Assembly (NCBI RefSeq): GCF_052030545.1
Contig: NZ_JBPDIH010000006.1
Location: 186,001 to 250,000 of the forward strand
Reading direction: 5' to 3'
Length of the DNA: 64,000 nt
Source: CANMXU01 sp052030545
GTDB taxonomy: Bacteria; Pseudomonadota; Gammaproteobacteria; Enterobacterales; Alteromonadaceae
How positions within the stretch are numbered: the stretch's first letter is position 1; every line of letters begins with the position of its first letter. The notes beneath the pieces are model-generated. The model saw only the letters and a list, made by a program, of their open reading frames with translations, did no database searches and was not told where the DNA came from. This document shows, piece by piece, positions 54,146 through 62,574 of this stretch. A program made the translations under genes and the position numbers.

Positions 54146-55515
54146 TTATCTTCGCCTGCTAACGCTGTGAGTAGTTTTTGATGAATACCACCAAAACCGC
54201 CATTGCTCATTACTACAATAGTATCATTTGGTTTTGATTGCTGAGCAATTGCCTGCACTAGGTGTTCAATATTATCTGATACTGTGCACGCCTGCTGACA
54301 ATCATTGATTAATGCATCAACCGACCATGTCACGCCCTCGCCCTGATAGACAAATACTTGATCGGCTTGTGCCAGTGACTTAGCTAAGGTGTCTTTATGC
54401 ACACCTGATTTCATCGTATTTGAGCGCGGCTCTAACACGGCAATTACGCGCTTTTCACCAACATGGTTGCGCACACCCGCTAACGTTTTAGTAATTGCCG
54501 TTGGATGATGGGCAAAATCATCGTATACACGAACGCCATTAACCTCGCCTCTTAATTCCAGTCGTCGTTTGGTATTGATAAATTCAGACAAGGCTTCAAT
54601 GGCAACTTCAGGCGTTATACCAGCATTACGCGCAGCAGCAATCGCCATTAAGCCATTATCAATATTAAAGTCGCCAATAAGATTCCAGTTTACGGTGCCA
54701 AAGATTTTACCTTTAAAGCTGACAACAAATTCACTGCCATCAGCGATTAATTTTTCACCATACCAACCATCACTTTTGTTGCTATCGTCAACAGTAACTT
54801 CGGTATCAGTCCAACAATCTTGTGCAATCGTCTCTGCAATCGCAATGTCACTTTGTGGTGATAAAATTAAGCCATTGCTGGGCACCATGCGAATAAGGTG
54901 GTTGAACTGTTTTTGAATATCAGTAATGTCATCAAAGATATCAGCATGATCAAATTCTAAATTGTTGATCACTAAAGTACGCGGGCGATAATGAACAAAC
55001 TTCGAACGTTTATCAAAAAAGGCGGTATCATATTCGTCGGCTTCAATCACAAAAAACGGTGCTTTGCCCAAACGCGCCGAGCTATCAAAGTTTTGTGGCA
55101 CACCACCAATTAAATAACCCGGCGCCATGCCCGCGTATTCTAAAATCCAAGTGAGCATGCTACTGGTGGTGGTTTTACCATGAGTACCTGAAACGGCTAG
55201 CACCCAACGATCTTTTAAAACATTTTCTAATAACCACTGCGGCCCTGAGGTATAAGCGATATTGCGATCGAGCACATATTCCACCAATGTATTGCCGCGC
55301 GACATAGCATTACCAATAATGACTAAGTCGGGTTCATCATCAAAATGCTCAAGTTCATAACCTTGCATTAACTCAATGCCAAGCGCTGCTAGCTGAGTGC
55401 TCATTGGCGGATAAACATTGGCGTCACAACCTGACACTCGATGACCTAATTCTTTAGCAATAGCCGCAATGCCGCCCATAAAGGTGCCGCAAATGCCTAA
55501 TATGTGAATATGCAT
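54142..55515 (-). CDS. mpl: UDP-MurNAc:L-Ala-gamma-D-Glu-meso-DAP ligase (Mpl)
   Basis: Reattaches recycled murein tripeptide to UDP-MurNAc, an ATP-dependent step of peptidoglycan recycling. Mur ligase architecture in 457 aa: N-terminal HILGICGTFMGGIAAIAKEL, ATP loop AVSGTHGKTTTSSMLTW (about 110-120), NNLEFDHADIFDD and the C-terminal DDFAHHPTAITKTLAGVRN, then VVMSNGGFGGIHQKLL. Followed by ubiX with overlapping stop and start. Confidence 0.97.
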   Translation of the reverse strand: MHIHILGICGTFMGGIAAIAKELGHRVSGCDANVYPPMSTQLAALGIELMQGYELEHFDDEPDLVIIGNAMSRGNTLVEYVLDRNIAYTSGPQWLLENVLKDRWVLAVSGTHGKTTTSSMLTWILEYAGMAPGYLIGGVPQNFDSSARLGKAPFFVIEADEYDTAFFDKRSKFVHYRPRTLVINNLEFDHADIFDDITDIQKQFNHLIRMVPSNGLILSPQSDIAIAETIAQDCWTDTEVTVDDSNKSDGWYGEKLIADGSEFVVSFKGKIFGTVNWNLIGDFNIDNGLMAIAAARNAGITPEVAIEALSEFINTKRRLELRGEVNGVRVYDDFAHHPTAITKTLAGVRNHVGEKRVIAVLEPRSNTMKSGVHKDTLAKSLAQADQVFVYQGEGVTWSVDALINDCQQACTVSDNIEHLVQAIAQQSKPNDTIVVMSNGGFGGIHQKLLTALAGEDK

Positions 55516-55741
55516 AATTACCTTAAACGCAACTGTAAATACACTGCTCTACAAGTTCGCTCATTATTTGAATCTATTAATTGAGCGTCAATATACCTTA
55601 GTCACAAGAAAAAATAACGGATTTTGTCTATTTGGCCGTCTTAGGTTTGCAAATCTTGGTTAAATTTAACAATATCTACAAACATCAAGGTTTCATCAAC
55701 GAGCGCTTAACATCCCTCGGTTAACAATAAGGAAATAAACT

Positions 55742-57052
55742 GTGCCAAACAGTGATATTAACGTAAAGAGCTTACATGTTTACCCAATTAAATCTGCCGC
55801 AGGTATTGCACTTTCACATGCATGGCTTGACGAATTGGGATTAAGCTTTGATCGCCGTTTTGTGATAAGTGATCTGCACGGGCAATTTATTACCGCAAGA
55901 ACCGAGCACAAGCTCTGTTTAATTCAAGTTCACTTACTTGCTAATGGTTTAATGTTATCAGCGCCTAATATGGATAACCTTACGATTGCTTATCAAGACT
56001 TTAGTGATGATTACCAAGCGGTAACCGTATGGGGCGATACCATTAACGCACAGCATTGCCGGCAGCAGTATGACGCATGGTTTAGTCGTTATTTGAACAA
56101 ACCATGTCAGCTATTGTTTTTTGGCGACAAATCACATCGCAAAGTGAAAAATTCAGAGAAAGAAGTCGGCTTTGCGGACGGTTATCCTTTGTTATTAATT
56201 AGCCAAGCATCGCTTGACGATTTGAATCAAAAAGCGAATACCGCGTTTACCATGGCGCGCTTTCGCCCGAACATTGTTGTTGAAAATTGTTCAGCCTTTG
56301 CCGAAGATACATGGCAGCGCATTCGTATTGGCGAGGTTGAATTTGAACTAGCCAAAGCTTGTTCACGCTGTACTTTTACCACAGTCGATCCGATATCAGC
56401 GCAAAAACATGCCCAAGGTGAACCACTGCGCACCTTAAAAACTTATCGCCAAGTAGCAGATGGCGACATTATGTTTGGTCAGAACTTAATTGCACTAAAC
56501 CAAGGCAACATTCATCAAGGCGCTCAAGTTGAAATATTATCCACTAAAAATGCACTGAGCTTTATTACACCAGTAACTCAGTCATCAAGCGCTACTACTT
56601 CCAAAACATCGATAACAAGTGAAACAGAAAACGATATGCAATCAAGCACACTAAAACAAGCAGTAGTTAAGCAAATTCCTGCAAAAGAAGAGCCAGTAAA
56701 AACCGATAAGCCTAAAATTGATTTAAGCTCTTGGGATAAAACAGTTACCGGTAATAATAAAGAGACTATTTTAGCGCAAGCCGAAGCAGCAGGTGTTTTC
56801 ATGCCATATTCATGTCGAGAAGGCATGTGTGGAGCCTGTAAAGTTCAGCTCGACAGTGGTGAAGTTGAACAACAAGTCTGCGACGGTTTAAGCGATTTAG
56901 AACAACAAGCAGGGTTTATTTTAAGCTGTAGTTGTGTGCCTAAATCAGATATTGTCATTAGTAAAATAGATCGCGCTAAATTAAGGGCAATTAAAGAACA
57001 AGAGCGTGACCTGCAAGAGCAGCGATTAGCAAAAGCGAAACAGGCTGAATAA
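55742..57052 (+). CDS. MOSC and 2Fe-2S ferredoxin protein, YcbX family
   Basis: YcbX-type enzymes use a molybdenum cofactor in a MOSC domain to reduce N-hydroxylated bases, with an attached ferredoxin. The 436 aa contain an N-terminal MOSC barrel (about 1-120; VKSLHVYPIKSAAGIALSHA), the MOSC domain to about 265 (RFRPNIVVENCSAFAEDTW, and CSRCTFTTVDP with a putative Moco-ligand Cys), a Ser/Thr/Lys-rich linker (275-330) and a Fer2 domain with MPYSCREGMCGACKVQLDSG and ILSCSC (2Fe-2S, C-X4-C-X2-C). E. coli YcbX is about 369 aa; the longer linker accounts for the difference. The GTG start has AAGGA. The pxp genes follow 23 bp later. Confidence 0.9.
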   Translation: MPNSDINVKSLHVYPIKSAAGIALSHAWLDELGLSFDRRFVISDLHGQFITARTEHKLCLIQVHLLANGLMLSAPNMDNLTIAYQDFSDDYQAVTVWGDTINAQHCRQQYDAWFSRYLNKPCQLLFFGDKSHRKVKNSEKEVGFADGYPLLLISQASLDDLNQKANTAFTMARFRPNIVVENCSAFAEDTWQRIRIGEVEFELAKACSRCTFTTVDPISAQKHAQGEPLRTLKTYRQVADGDIMFGQNLIALNQGNIHQGAQVEILSTKNALSFITPVTQSSSATTSKTSITSETENDMQSSTLKQAVVKQIPAKEEPVKTDKPKIDLSSWDKTVTGNNKETILAQAEAAGVFMPYSCREGMCGACKVQLDSGEVEQQVCDGLSDLEQQAGFILSCSCVPKSDIVISKIDRAKLRAIKEQERDLQEQRLAKAKQAE

Positions 57053-57075
57053 GTAAGATAGACAAGGGAAAACTG

Positions 57076-57813
57076 ATGAAGTTAAATTGCGATTTAGGCG
57101 AAAGTTTTGGTACGTGGCAAAAAGGCCAAGACGACGAGATTATGCCGTTAATTGACCAAGCTAATATCGCCTGCGGCTTTCACGCATCAGATCCACTGAC
57201 GATGCAGAAAACAGTGCAATTAGCGGTAAAACATCAAGTCAGTATCGGTGCTCACCCTGCTTACCCTGACTTAGTTGGTTTTGGCCGCAGAACAATGGCG
57301 ATTGAAGGCCAAGAGCTCGAAGCCATTATTATCTATCAAATTGGTGCATTGCAGGCGTTTTGCCAACAACAAGGCGTACAGCTTGATTACGTAAAGCCTC
57401 ATGGCGCACTGTATAACGATATGATGAAAAATACTGACTTGTTTCAACATGTTTGTCGGGCAATCGCTAGTGTTTCAGCTAAGCTAAAGCTAATGATCCA
57501 AGCTTTGCCAGATACGCTCGTATTTCAGCAAATAGCGAGTGAACATGGCATCGCACTTTATTTTGAAGCCTTTGCCGACAGAAATTACCAAAGTGATGGC
57601 TTTTTGGTGCCACGAAGCGAGCCAAATGCAGTAATCACAGATAAACAGTTAGTCATTGAGCGTTGTCAGCAATTAATGAGTACTGGCCATATTTTAGATA
57701 TCAACAACCAACCACTTGCCATGCAGATAGATAGCTTGTGTGTGCATGGTGATAATCAACAAGCGTTGGCGTTAGTGAAAACGATTCGCCAGCAGATGAG
57801 TCGCAATACATAA
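57076..57813 (+). CDS. pxpA: 5-oxoprolinase subunit PxpA (LamB/YcsF family)
   Basis: PxpA, B and C form an ATP-dependent 5-oxoprolinase that opens the toxic by-product 5-oxoproline to glutamate. This 245-aa subunit starts MKLNCDLGESFGTWQKGQDD and has NIACGFHASDP, GAHPAYPDLVGFGRR and VKPHGALYNDM, all strictly conserved in LamB/YcsF proteins. Followed by pxpB and pxpC, making one operon with the upstream YcbX-type gene (23 bp before). Confidence 0.96.
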   Translation: MKLNCDLGESFGTWQKGQDDEIMPLIDQANIACGFHASDPLTMQKTVQLAVKHQVSIGAHPAYPDLVGFGRRTMAIEGQELEAIIIYQIGALQAFCQQQGVQLDYVKPHGALYNDMMKNTDLFQHVCRAIASVSAKLKLMIQALPDTLVFQQIASEHGIALYFEAFADRNYQSDGFLVPRSEPNAVITDKQLVIERCQQLMSTGHILDINNQPLAMQIDSLCVHGDNQQALALVKTIRQQMSRNT

Positions 57814-57841
57814 GTGACAAGTAACTAGGCGGTAAACGAGT

Positions 57842-58597
57842 ATGAGCAAAGCTTCGTCATTTGATGGTTTGTCAGTCAATAACATTCATATTGAGCCGAT
57901 AAGTGAAAATGCCATATTGCTGACTTGGCCAGAAGTGATTTGCGTGCAGCAACATCAACAAATCATGCAGTGCCAGCAAATAATTGAGCAGCAATTAGCG
58001 CCATTAATTATCAACACAGTAGCCGCTTACAACTCATTGATTGTTCATTATTATTTTCAAAAAACGCCATTATTTTCTTTACAAAAAAAGCTGAAAACCA
58101 TTTGCCAAGCACTCGATAAAACGGAGGCAGACAGTACCACTAGCTCAGTTATTGAAATTCCAGTCTATTACCATCAAGATGCCGGATGGGACTTAAAAGA
58201 TGTTGCGCAGCAAACCAAGTTATCTATTGATGAGGTTATCAGCACGCATAGTGAAACCACTTACCGTGCTTATGCCTTAGGCTTTACGCCCGGCTTTTGC
58301 TATTTAGCCAGTCTTGATAAAAAACTCGCCTTACCAAGAAAATCGACACCAAGAGTGAACATTCCAAAAGGTGCCGTGGCGATTGCTCAGCAGCAAACCG
58401 CAATCTACCCAAACAACAGTCCTGGCGGTTGGCACATTATTGGGCAAACCCCAATGCCGATGTATCAGGTATCGACGAACCATGGCCATAACCATTTCAC
58501 TCCGGCTATTGCGGTTGGACAACAGGTAAAGTTTAACGCCATTGATTACACGACTTTTTGTCAATTAGGTGGTCAGCTTGAGTATGAAAAACGCTAG
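57842..58597 (+). CDS. pxpB: 5-oxoprolinase subunit PxpB (KipI family)
   Basis: 251 aa, allophanate-hydrolase subunit 1 fold. Family blocks: PVYYHQDAGWDLKDVAQQT (about 101-125), TYRAYALGFTPGFCYLASLD, LPRKSTPRVNIPKGAVAIAQ and YPNNSPGGWHIIGQTPMPM. The B subunit joins PxpC for the ATP-dependent ring-opening. Lies 28 bp after pxpA and 15 bp before pxpC. Confidence 0.96.
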   Translation: MSKASSFDGLSVNNIHIEPISENAILLTWPEVICVQQHQQIMQCQQIIEQQLAPLIINTVAAYNSLIVHYYFQKTPLFSLQKKLKTICQALDKTEADSTTSSVIEIPVYYHQDAGWDLKDVAQQTKLSIDEVISTHSETTYRAYALGFTPGFCYLASLDKKLALPRKSTPRVNIPKGAVAIAQQQTAIYPNNSPGGWHIIGQTPMPMYQVSTNHGHNHFTPAIAVGQQVKFNAIDYTTFCQLGGQLEYEKR

Positions 58598-58612
58598 CAA
58601 AGGAAATAAGCC

Positions 58613-59596
58613 ATGACAAACCGTATTGAGATTATCGATTTAAAAGGCAATTGCAGTATTCAGGACTTAGGTCGTGACAAGGCTCAGCATCTTGGCTTTA
58701 GTGGCTCTGGCGCCAGTGATGAATATAGTTTCCTAATGGCTAATCAGCTGATAAATAATGTCGCCAATTCGCCAGCACTTGAAATAACCTTGGGGCAAAT
58801 TCAATTGTTGGCGCACAGTGATACCCAATTTGCCATTACCGGCGCCGACTGCCGAGCGACAGTCAATGATAAACCAATAAAAAATTGGGCGGTTCACTCT
58901 TTAAACACTGGCGATGTTTTAACGCTAAAGCAGCCGATGCAGCATTTACACAGCTACTTAGCTTTTTTAGGTGGCATAGTCTGCGATACATTTTTTGCCA
59001 GTCACTCACAAACGTTGAATGAACAACAATTGGCATTAACCGCCAAAAAGCTAGCCGCAGGCAGCTTTATAGAATTATACCAAACGGGCAATATGACACC
59101 GGCAGAAACACAGCAATTATTCACCATAACAAAAGTTAATCAGCGCGCCACAAGTCCTTTATTGTTTCATGCCTCAGAGCAGTTAACACTTAGATTTATA
59201 CCAAGCCCAATGTGGTGGCAATTAAGTGATAAAAAACGCAATTTTTTCACCGAGCAAAGTTACGAGATTTTGCCGCAAAGTAACCGTATGGGATATCGAT
59301 TATCAAGTGATGTCTTATTTAATTGCCATGGCGTTAACGATAAGCCGGCAAATCTTTCAAAACCGGTATGTTATGGCACAATTCAATTGCCAGATAACGG
59401 TCAACCTATTGTATTAATGAAAGAAAGGCAAACCATAGGCGGCTATCCGGTATTAGGTACGGTCATGAAAACCGACTTATTTCGTCTTGCGCAAAAACGT
59501 CCGGGGCAGCATGTGCGCTTCGCCACCATAAGTATTGAACAAGCGCAGCAACAGCTTGCGGCTTTTTATCAAAAACTTAATGTTGAGACGTATTGA
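58613..59596 (+). CDS. pxpC: 5-oxoprolinase subunit PxpC (KipA family)
   Basis: 327 aa, allophanate-hydrolase subunit 2 fold. N-terminal SIQDLGRDKAQHLGFSGSGA (the family has SVQDLGR), LEITLGQIQLLAHSD, SNRMGYRLSSDVLF and the terminal GYPVLGTVMKTDLFRLAQKRPGQ region. AAGGAAATAAGCC precedes the ATG. Completes pxpABC. The stop is directly adjacent to the stop of the DUF481 gene on the other strand. Confidence 0.95.
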   Translation: MTNRIEIIDLKGNCSIQDLGRDKAQHLGFSGSGASDEYSFLMANQLINNVANSPALEITLGQIQLLAHSDTQFAITGADCRATVNDKPIKNWAVHSLNTGDVLTLKQPMQHLHSYLAFLGGIVCDTFFASHSQTLNEQQLALTAKKLAAGSFIELYQTGNMTPAETQQLFTITKVNQRATSPLLFHASEQLTLRFIPSPMWWQLSDKKRNFFTEQSYEILPQSNRMGYRLSSDVLFNCHGVNDKPANLSKPVCYGTIQLPDNGQPIVLMKERQTIGGYPVLGTVMKTDLFRLAQKRPGQHVRFATISIEQAQQQLAAFYQKLNVETY

Positions 59597-60778
59597 TTAG
59601 AAGCTATAACCGAGGCTAACCACCAAGCGATAATCATTTTTTAACGGCAAATTTCCATCGTCGTCTTGGTGTGGCTTTTCTGTGCGATCAACGTAAAAGG
59701 TCAAATCCAGATCAAAATCACTGGTTAAGTCAATCTCAACCCCTGTTTCTAAACGATGAATATATTGCCCGGCATTTTCACTGACAATTTGTAGTTGGTA
59801 GTCTGCAACAAAATCGATTTCTTTATTGATTTCAATATCAAAGTTACTGCCTAAGGTAAGTACGCCAGATTTTTCAGAGCGGTCTTCCCCTTCACTAGCG
59901 GTTGCAAATAAGGTTTTTTGATAGCTAGGACCAGCCGTCACGTCCCAACTAAAGCGCTTTTTATCGTATAAGTGATAACCCAAAGCCACACCGGCGGTTA
60001 ATCGGCTATCAATATTTTGAAAAATGTCACTGTAGTATTCAGCATCAACGGCACGAAAGAATATTTTTTCATTAATGTAAATATCGTGTGAGCTGGTCAA
60101 GCGTTGGCTATTAGCGGTTTCAACACGCTCGCCGGTATCTGAATCACGGTTAGCACTAACGTTGCCAATGTAACTTATTTTAAATCGACTACCAGAGGTT
60201 CTACGTTGTGCCTCGGCTGAAAAGGTATAGTCGTACTTGGTTGAATTACCTTTACTGAAGTTGGCACCTAAGTTTATGTCAGCACTCCAAACATCCAGCA
60301 AACTACCTGATGCAGAAGCGATAGAAATAACATTCTCTTTAGGTACTTCAATCGTTTTTCCATTACTCGAAATGGTTAACACGCTATTTTCTAAAACGAT
60401 CCACCCTTCAATATCAATAATGTCACTGCCATTTTTATAGCGAACACTTTGCATGCCTTTGCTCTTAATGCCAATGATTTCATCCCATTCAAACAGCAAC
60501 TCTTTAAGTTCTTTACTGTCAAATTCAAGTTCGTCATCATACATCGACAATAAGTCACCTTTGAGCTTTTCATCGGTATGTAAGGTGATCCAATCAAAGC
60601 GTTCGATTACTACAATAGTGTTATTGTTTTGCGTTTTTCTTTCAATCAATTCAGGAATAGGTTCGGCAGACAAGACAGGCAAGCTAAAAAAAAATGTTTG
60701 CATAAACACAGCCGTAAAAACACAACGAATAAACACTTTAGCTATACCTTTGGTCAGAAATTTTGGAAAAAATAGCAT
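59597..60778 (-). CDS. DUF481 (YdiY-like) outer-membrane protein
   Basis: 393 aa. Signal peptide with KVFIRCVFTAVFMQTFFFSL ahead of LPVLSA. An N-terminal soluble domain (about 30-170) with beta-strand repeats is followed by the DUF481 beta-barrel (INLGANFSKGNSTKYDYTFS, AQRRTSGSRFKISYIGNVSA), finishing with the terminal aromatic LVVSLGYSF of an outer-membrane barrel. The family is known as salt-induced outer-membrane protein YdiY; function unclear. ATG at 60778 is chosen over a TTG-type start 21 codons upstream because the signal peptide begins there. Confidence 0.85.
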   Translation of the reverse strand: MLFFPKFLTKGIAKVFIRCVFTAVFMQTFFFSLPVLSAEPIPELIERKTQNNNTIVVIERFDWITLHTDEKLKGDLLSMYDDELEFDSKELKELLFEWDEIIGIKSKGMQSVRYKNGSDIIDIEGWIVLENSVLTISSNGKTIEVPKENVISIASASGSLLDVWSADINLGANFSKGNSTKYDYTFSAEAQRRTSGSRFKISYIGNVSANRDSDTGERVETANSQRLTSSHDIYINEKIFFRAVDAEYYSDIFQNIDSRLTAGVALGYHLYDKKRFSWDVTAGPSYQKTLFATASEGEDRSEKSGVLTLGSNFDIEINKEIDFVADYQLQIVSENAGQYIHRLETGVEIDLTSDFDLDLTFYVDRTEKPHQDDDGNLPLKNDYRLVVSLGYSF

Positions 60779-60906
60779 AGTTACCGACACGCAACTATGA
60801 CCTGAACCCAATAATACAATAACTCTATTGAAAAAACACAACAGCTACAAAATATAACGGCAGTGCTAACCACGCACGCTAAACGCTTCGACTTAACCAC
60901 CAACAA

Positions 60907-60923
60907 TGCACACTTTCTGTGCA
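60907..60923. promoter_or_regulatory. NtrC-like enhancer palindrome
   Basis: TGCACACTTTCTGTGCA is a 17-bp inverted repeat with the NtrC-site outline (TGCAC-N7-GTGCA). It lies about 110 bp upstream of a sigma-54 promoter, the usual enhancer distance. A half-site GTGCA follows at 60941. Confidence 0.65.
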
Positions 60924-61007
60924 TGAAAAAGTTTCATGTAGTGCACAAATACTTTTCATCAATGCATCAGAATCAACAAACCATTGATTTTAATGGCTTT
61001 ACTATAG

Positions 61008-61023
61008 TGGCATCTTGCTTGCT
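61008..61023 (+). promoter_or_regulatory. Sigma-54 promoter of the nitrate transporter
   Basis: TGGCATCTTGCTTGCT has the -24 GG (61009-61010) and -12 GC (61021-61022) exactly 10 bases apart, with the conserved CA after GG and TT before GC. The predicted start is near 61034, and an NtrC-like site lies upstream. Confidence 0.75.
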
Positions 61024-61067
61024 CTAGTAAAAGCAACTTATTTCATCGTTTGCTTTTACTAGAGCAA
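61019..61067. repeat. Perfect 18-bp inverted repeat in the transporter leader
   Basis: Arms 61019-61036 and 61050-61067 (TTGCTCTAGTAAAAGCAA and its complement) around a 13-base loop, with no mismatch. The left arm overlaps the -12 element and transcription start; the right arm ends 32 bases before the ATG. No T run follows, so it is not a simple terminator; it may be an operator or a DNA/RNA regulatory hairpin. Confidence 0.85.
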
Positions 61068-61099
61068 ATACATAAAAATTTATCACAAGGATATTTATC

Positions 61100-62569
61100 A
61101 TGAGCGCAGAGCAAGGCATTAAGCTGCTGTCCTTTACCGGAAAAATGAAAGTTCTACACTTAAGTTGGATGGCGTTTTTCATCACCTTCGCTGTTTGGTT
61201 TAACTTTGCTCCTTTAGTGTCAGTTGTAGCTGATACCTTAGGGCTGACAAAAAGTGAAATTAAAACCTTAATGTTACTTAACGTGGCATTGACCATTCCG
61301 GCACGTATCATTATTGGCATGCTGACCGACAAATATGGTCCGCGCTTGGTTTATGCATTGCTATTAGCCGTTTGTAGTATTCCTTGTTTCATGTTTGCTT
61401 TTGCTGACTCGTTTGAACAAGCTGCGCTTTCTCGCTTTTTATTAGGCTTTATTGGTGCTGGTTTTGTTATCGGTATTCGCATGGTCAGTGAATGGTTCCC
61501 CGCTAACGAATTAGGTACTGCAGAAGGCATTTATGGTGGTTGGGGTAACTTTGGCTCTGCTGCGGCTGCGATGTCACTACCGACCATTGCCCTTTTATTT
61601 GGCGGCGATGAAGGTTGGAGATACGCTGTAGCATTAACGGGTGTATTAAGCTTACTATTTAGTGTGATTTGGTATACCAACGTAACTGATACGCCTAAAG
61701 GCTCAACTTACTTTAAACCTAAACAAGGTGGCGCGATGGAAGTCACCAGTAAAGGCGACTTTTTCTTATTATTATTAATGAAGCTACCTATGTATGGCGC
61801 ACTAGCGTTATTAACATGGAAGCTTTCGCCAGCAGGTGTGAGCTTACTTACCGAGCAAAGCGCCATTATTGCTTACGTTGGTTTAGTGTTATTGTTTTTA
61901 CTGGAAGTAAAACAAACCATTAAAGTTAATGGTCATGTATTTAAAGAAGAAGTACCTGAAATTCACCGCTATAAATTCAGACAAGTTGCGGTATTAAACG
62001 TCTTATATTTTGCAACGTTTGGCTCTGAATTAGCTGTAGTTTCAATGTTACCGTTATTTTTTGCAGAAACTTTTGGTCTTAGCATGGTTTATGCGGCGAT
62101 GTTGGCATCAACTTACGCCTTTATGAACTTAATGTCTCGCCCAGGCGGCGGTTGGTTATCAGATAAGTTTGGCCGTAAAAAAACCTTACTTATTTTAACC
62201 GCAGGTTTAGCACTAGGTTACTTTGCCATGTCAGAAATTACTGGCAGCTGGCCACTAGCCTTAGCCGTAGCAACAGCAATGGCATGTTCGTTCTTCGTAC
62301 AAGCTGGTGAAGGCGCTGTATTTGCCGCGGTACCATTAATTAAACGTCGTTTAACGGGTCAAATTGCGGGAATGACAGGTGCTTATGGTAACGTTGGTGC
62401 AGTAGTTTACTTAACGGTATTAACCATGGTTGATTATTCAACATTCTTTTTAGTGATTGCCGCAACAGCTGTGGTAGGCTTTGTTACCTTATTGTTTATG
62501 GAAGAGCCTAAAGGTTCAATGACGGAAGTGCGTGAAGACGGCACCGTTGAGTTAATTTCGGTTCACTAA
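61100..62569 (+). CDS. NarK/NasA-type nitrate/nitrite MFS transporter
   Basis: 489-aa major facilitator of the nitrate/nitrite porter family with 12 predicted TM helices. The two nitrate signatures are visible: GGWGNFGSAAAAMSLPTIAL (about 145-165) and GAYGNVGAVVYLT (about 430-440). The segment MARDKYGPRL-like loop 2-3 reads LTDKYGPRLVYALLLA, motif A. An extra loop near 205-225 (GSTYFKPKQGGAMEV) is common in this subfamily. AAGGA lies nine bases before the ATG. An NtrC-like site and a sigma-54 promoter upstream point to nitrogen-controlled nitrate uptake for assimilation. The kinase-phosphatase gene follows at once. Confidence 0.95.
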   Translation: MSAEQGIKLLSFTGKMKVLHLSWMAFFITFAVWFNFAPLVSVVADTLGLTKSEIKTLMLLNVALTIPARIIIGMLTDKYGPRLVYALLLAVCSIPCFMFAFADSFEQAALSRFLLGFIGAGFVIGIRMVSEWFPANELGTAEGIYGGWGNFGSAAAAMSLPTIALLFGGDEGWRYAVALTGVLSLLFSVIWYTNVTDTPKGSTYFKPKQGGAMEVTSKGDFFLLLLMKLPMYGALALLTWKLSPAGVSLLTEQSAIIAYVGLVLLFLLEVKQTIKVNGHVFKEEVPEIHRYKFRQVAVLNVLYFATFGSELAVVSMLPLFFAETFGLSMVYAAMLASTYAFMNLMSRPGGGWLSDKFGRKKTLLILTAGLALGYFAMSEITGSWPLALAVATAMACSFFVQAGEGAVFAAVPLIKRRLTGQIAGMTGAYGNVGAVVYLTVLTMVDYSTFFLVIAATAVVGFVTLLFMEEPKGSMTEVREDGTVELISVH

Positions 62570-62574
62570 TTACT

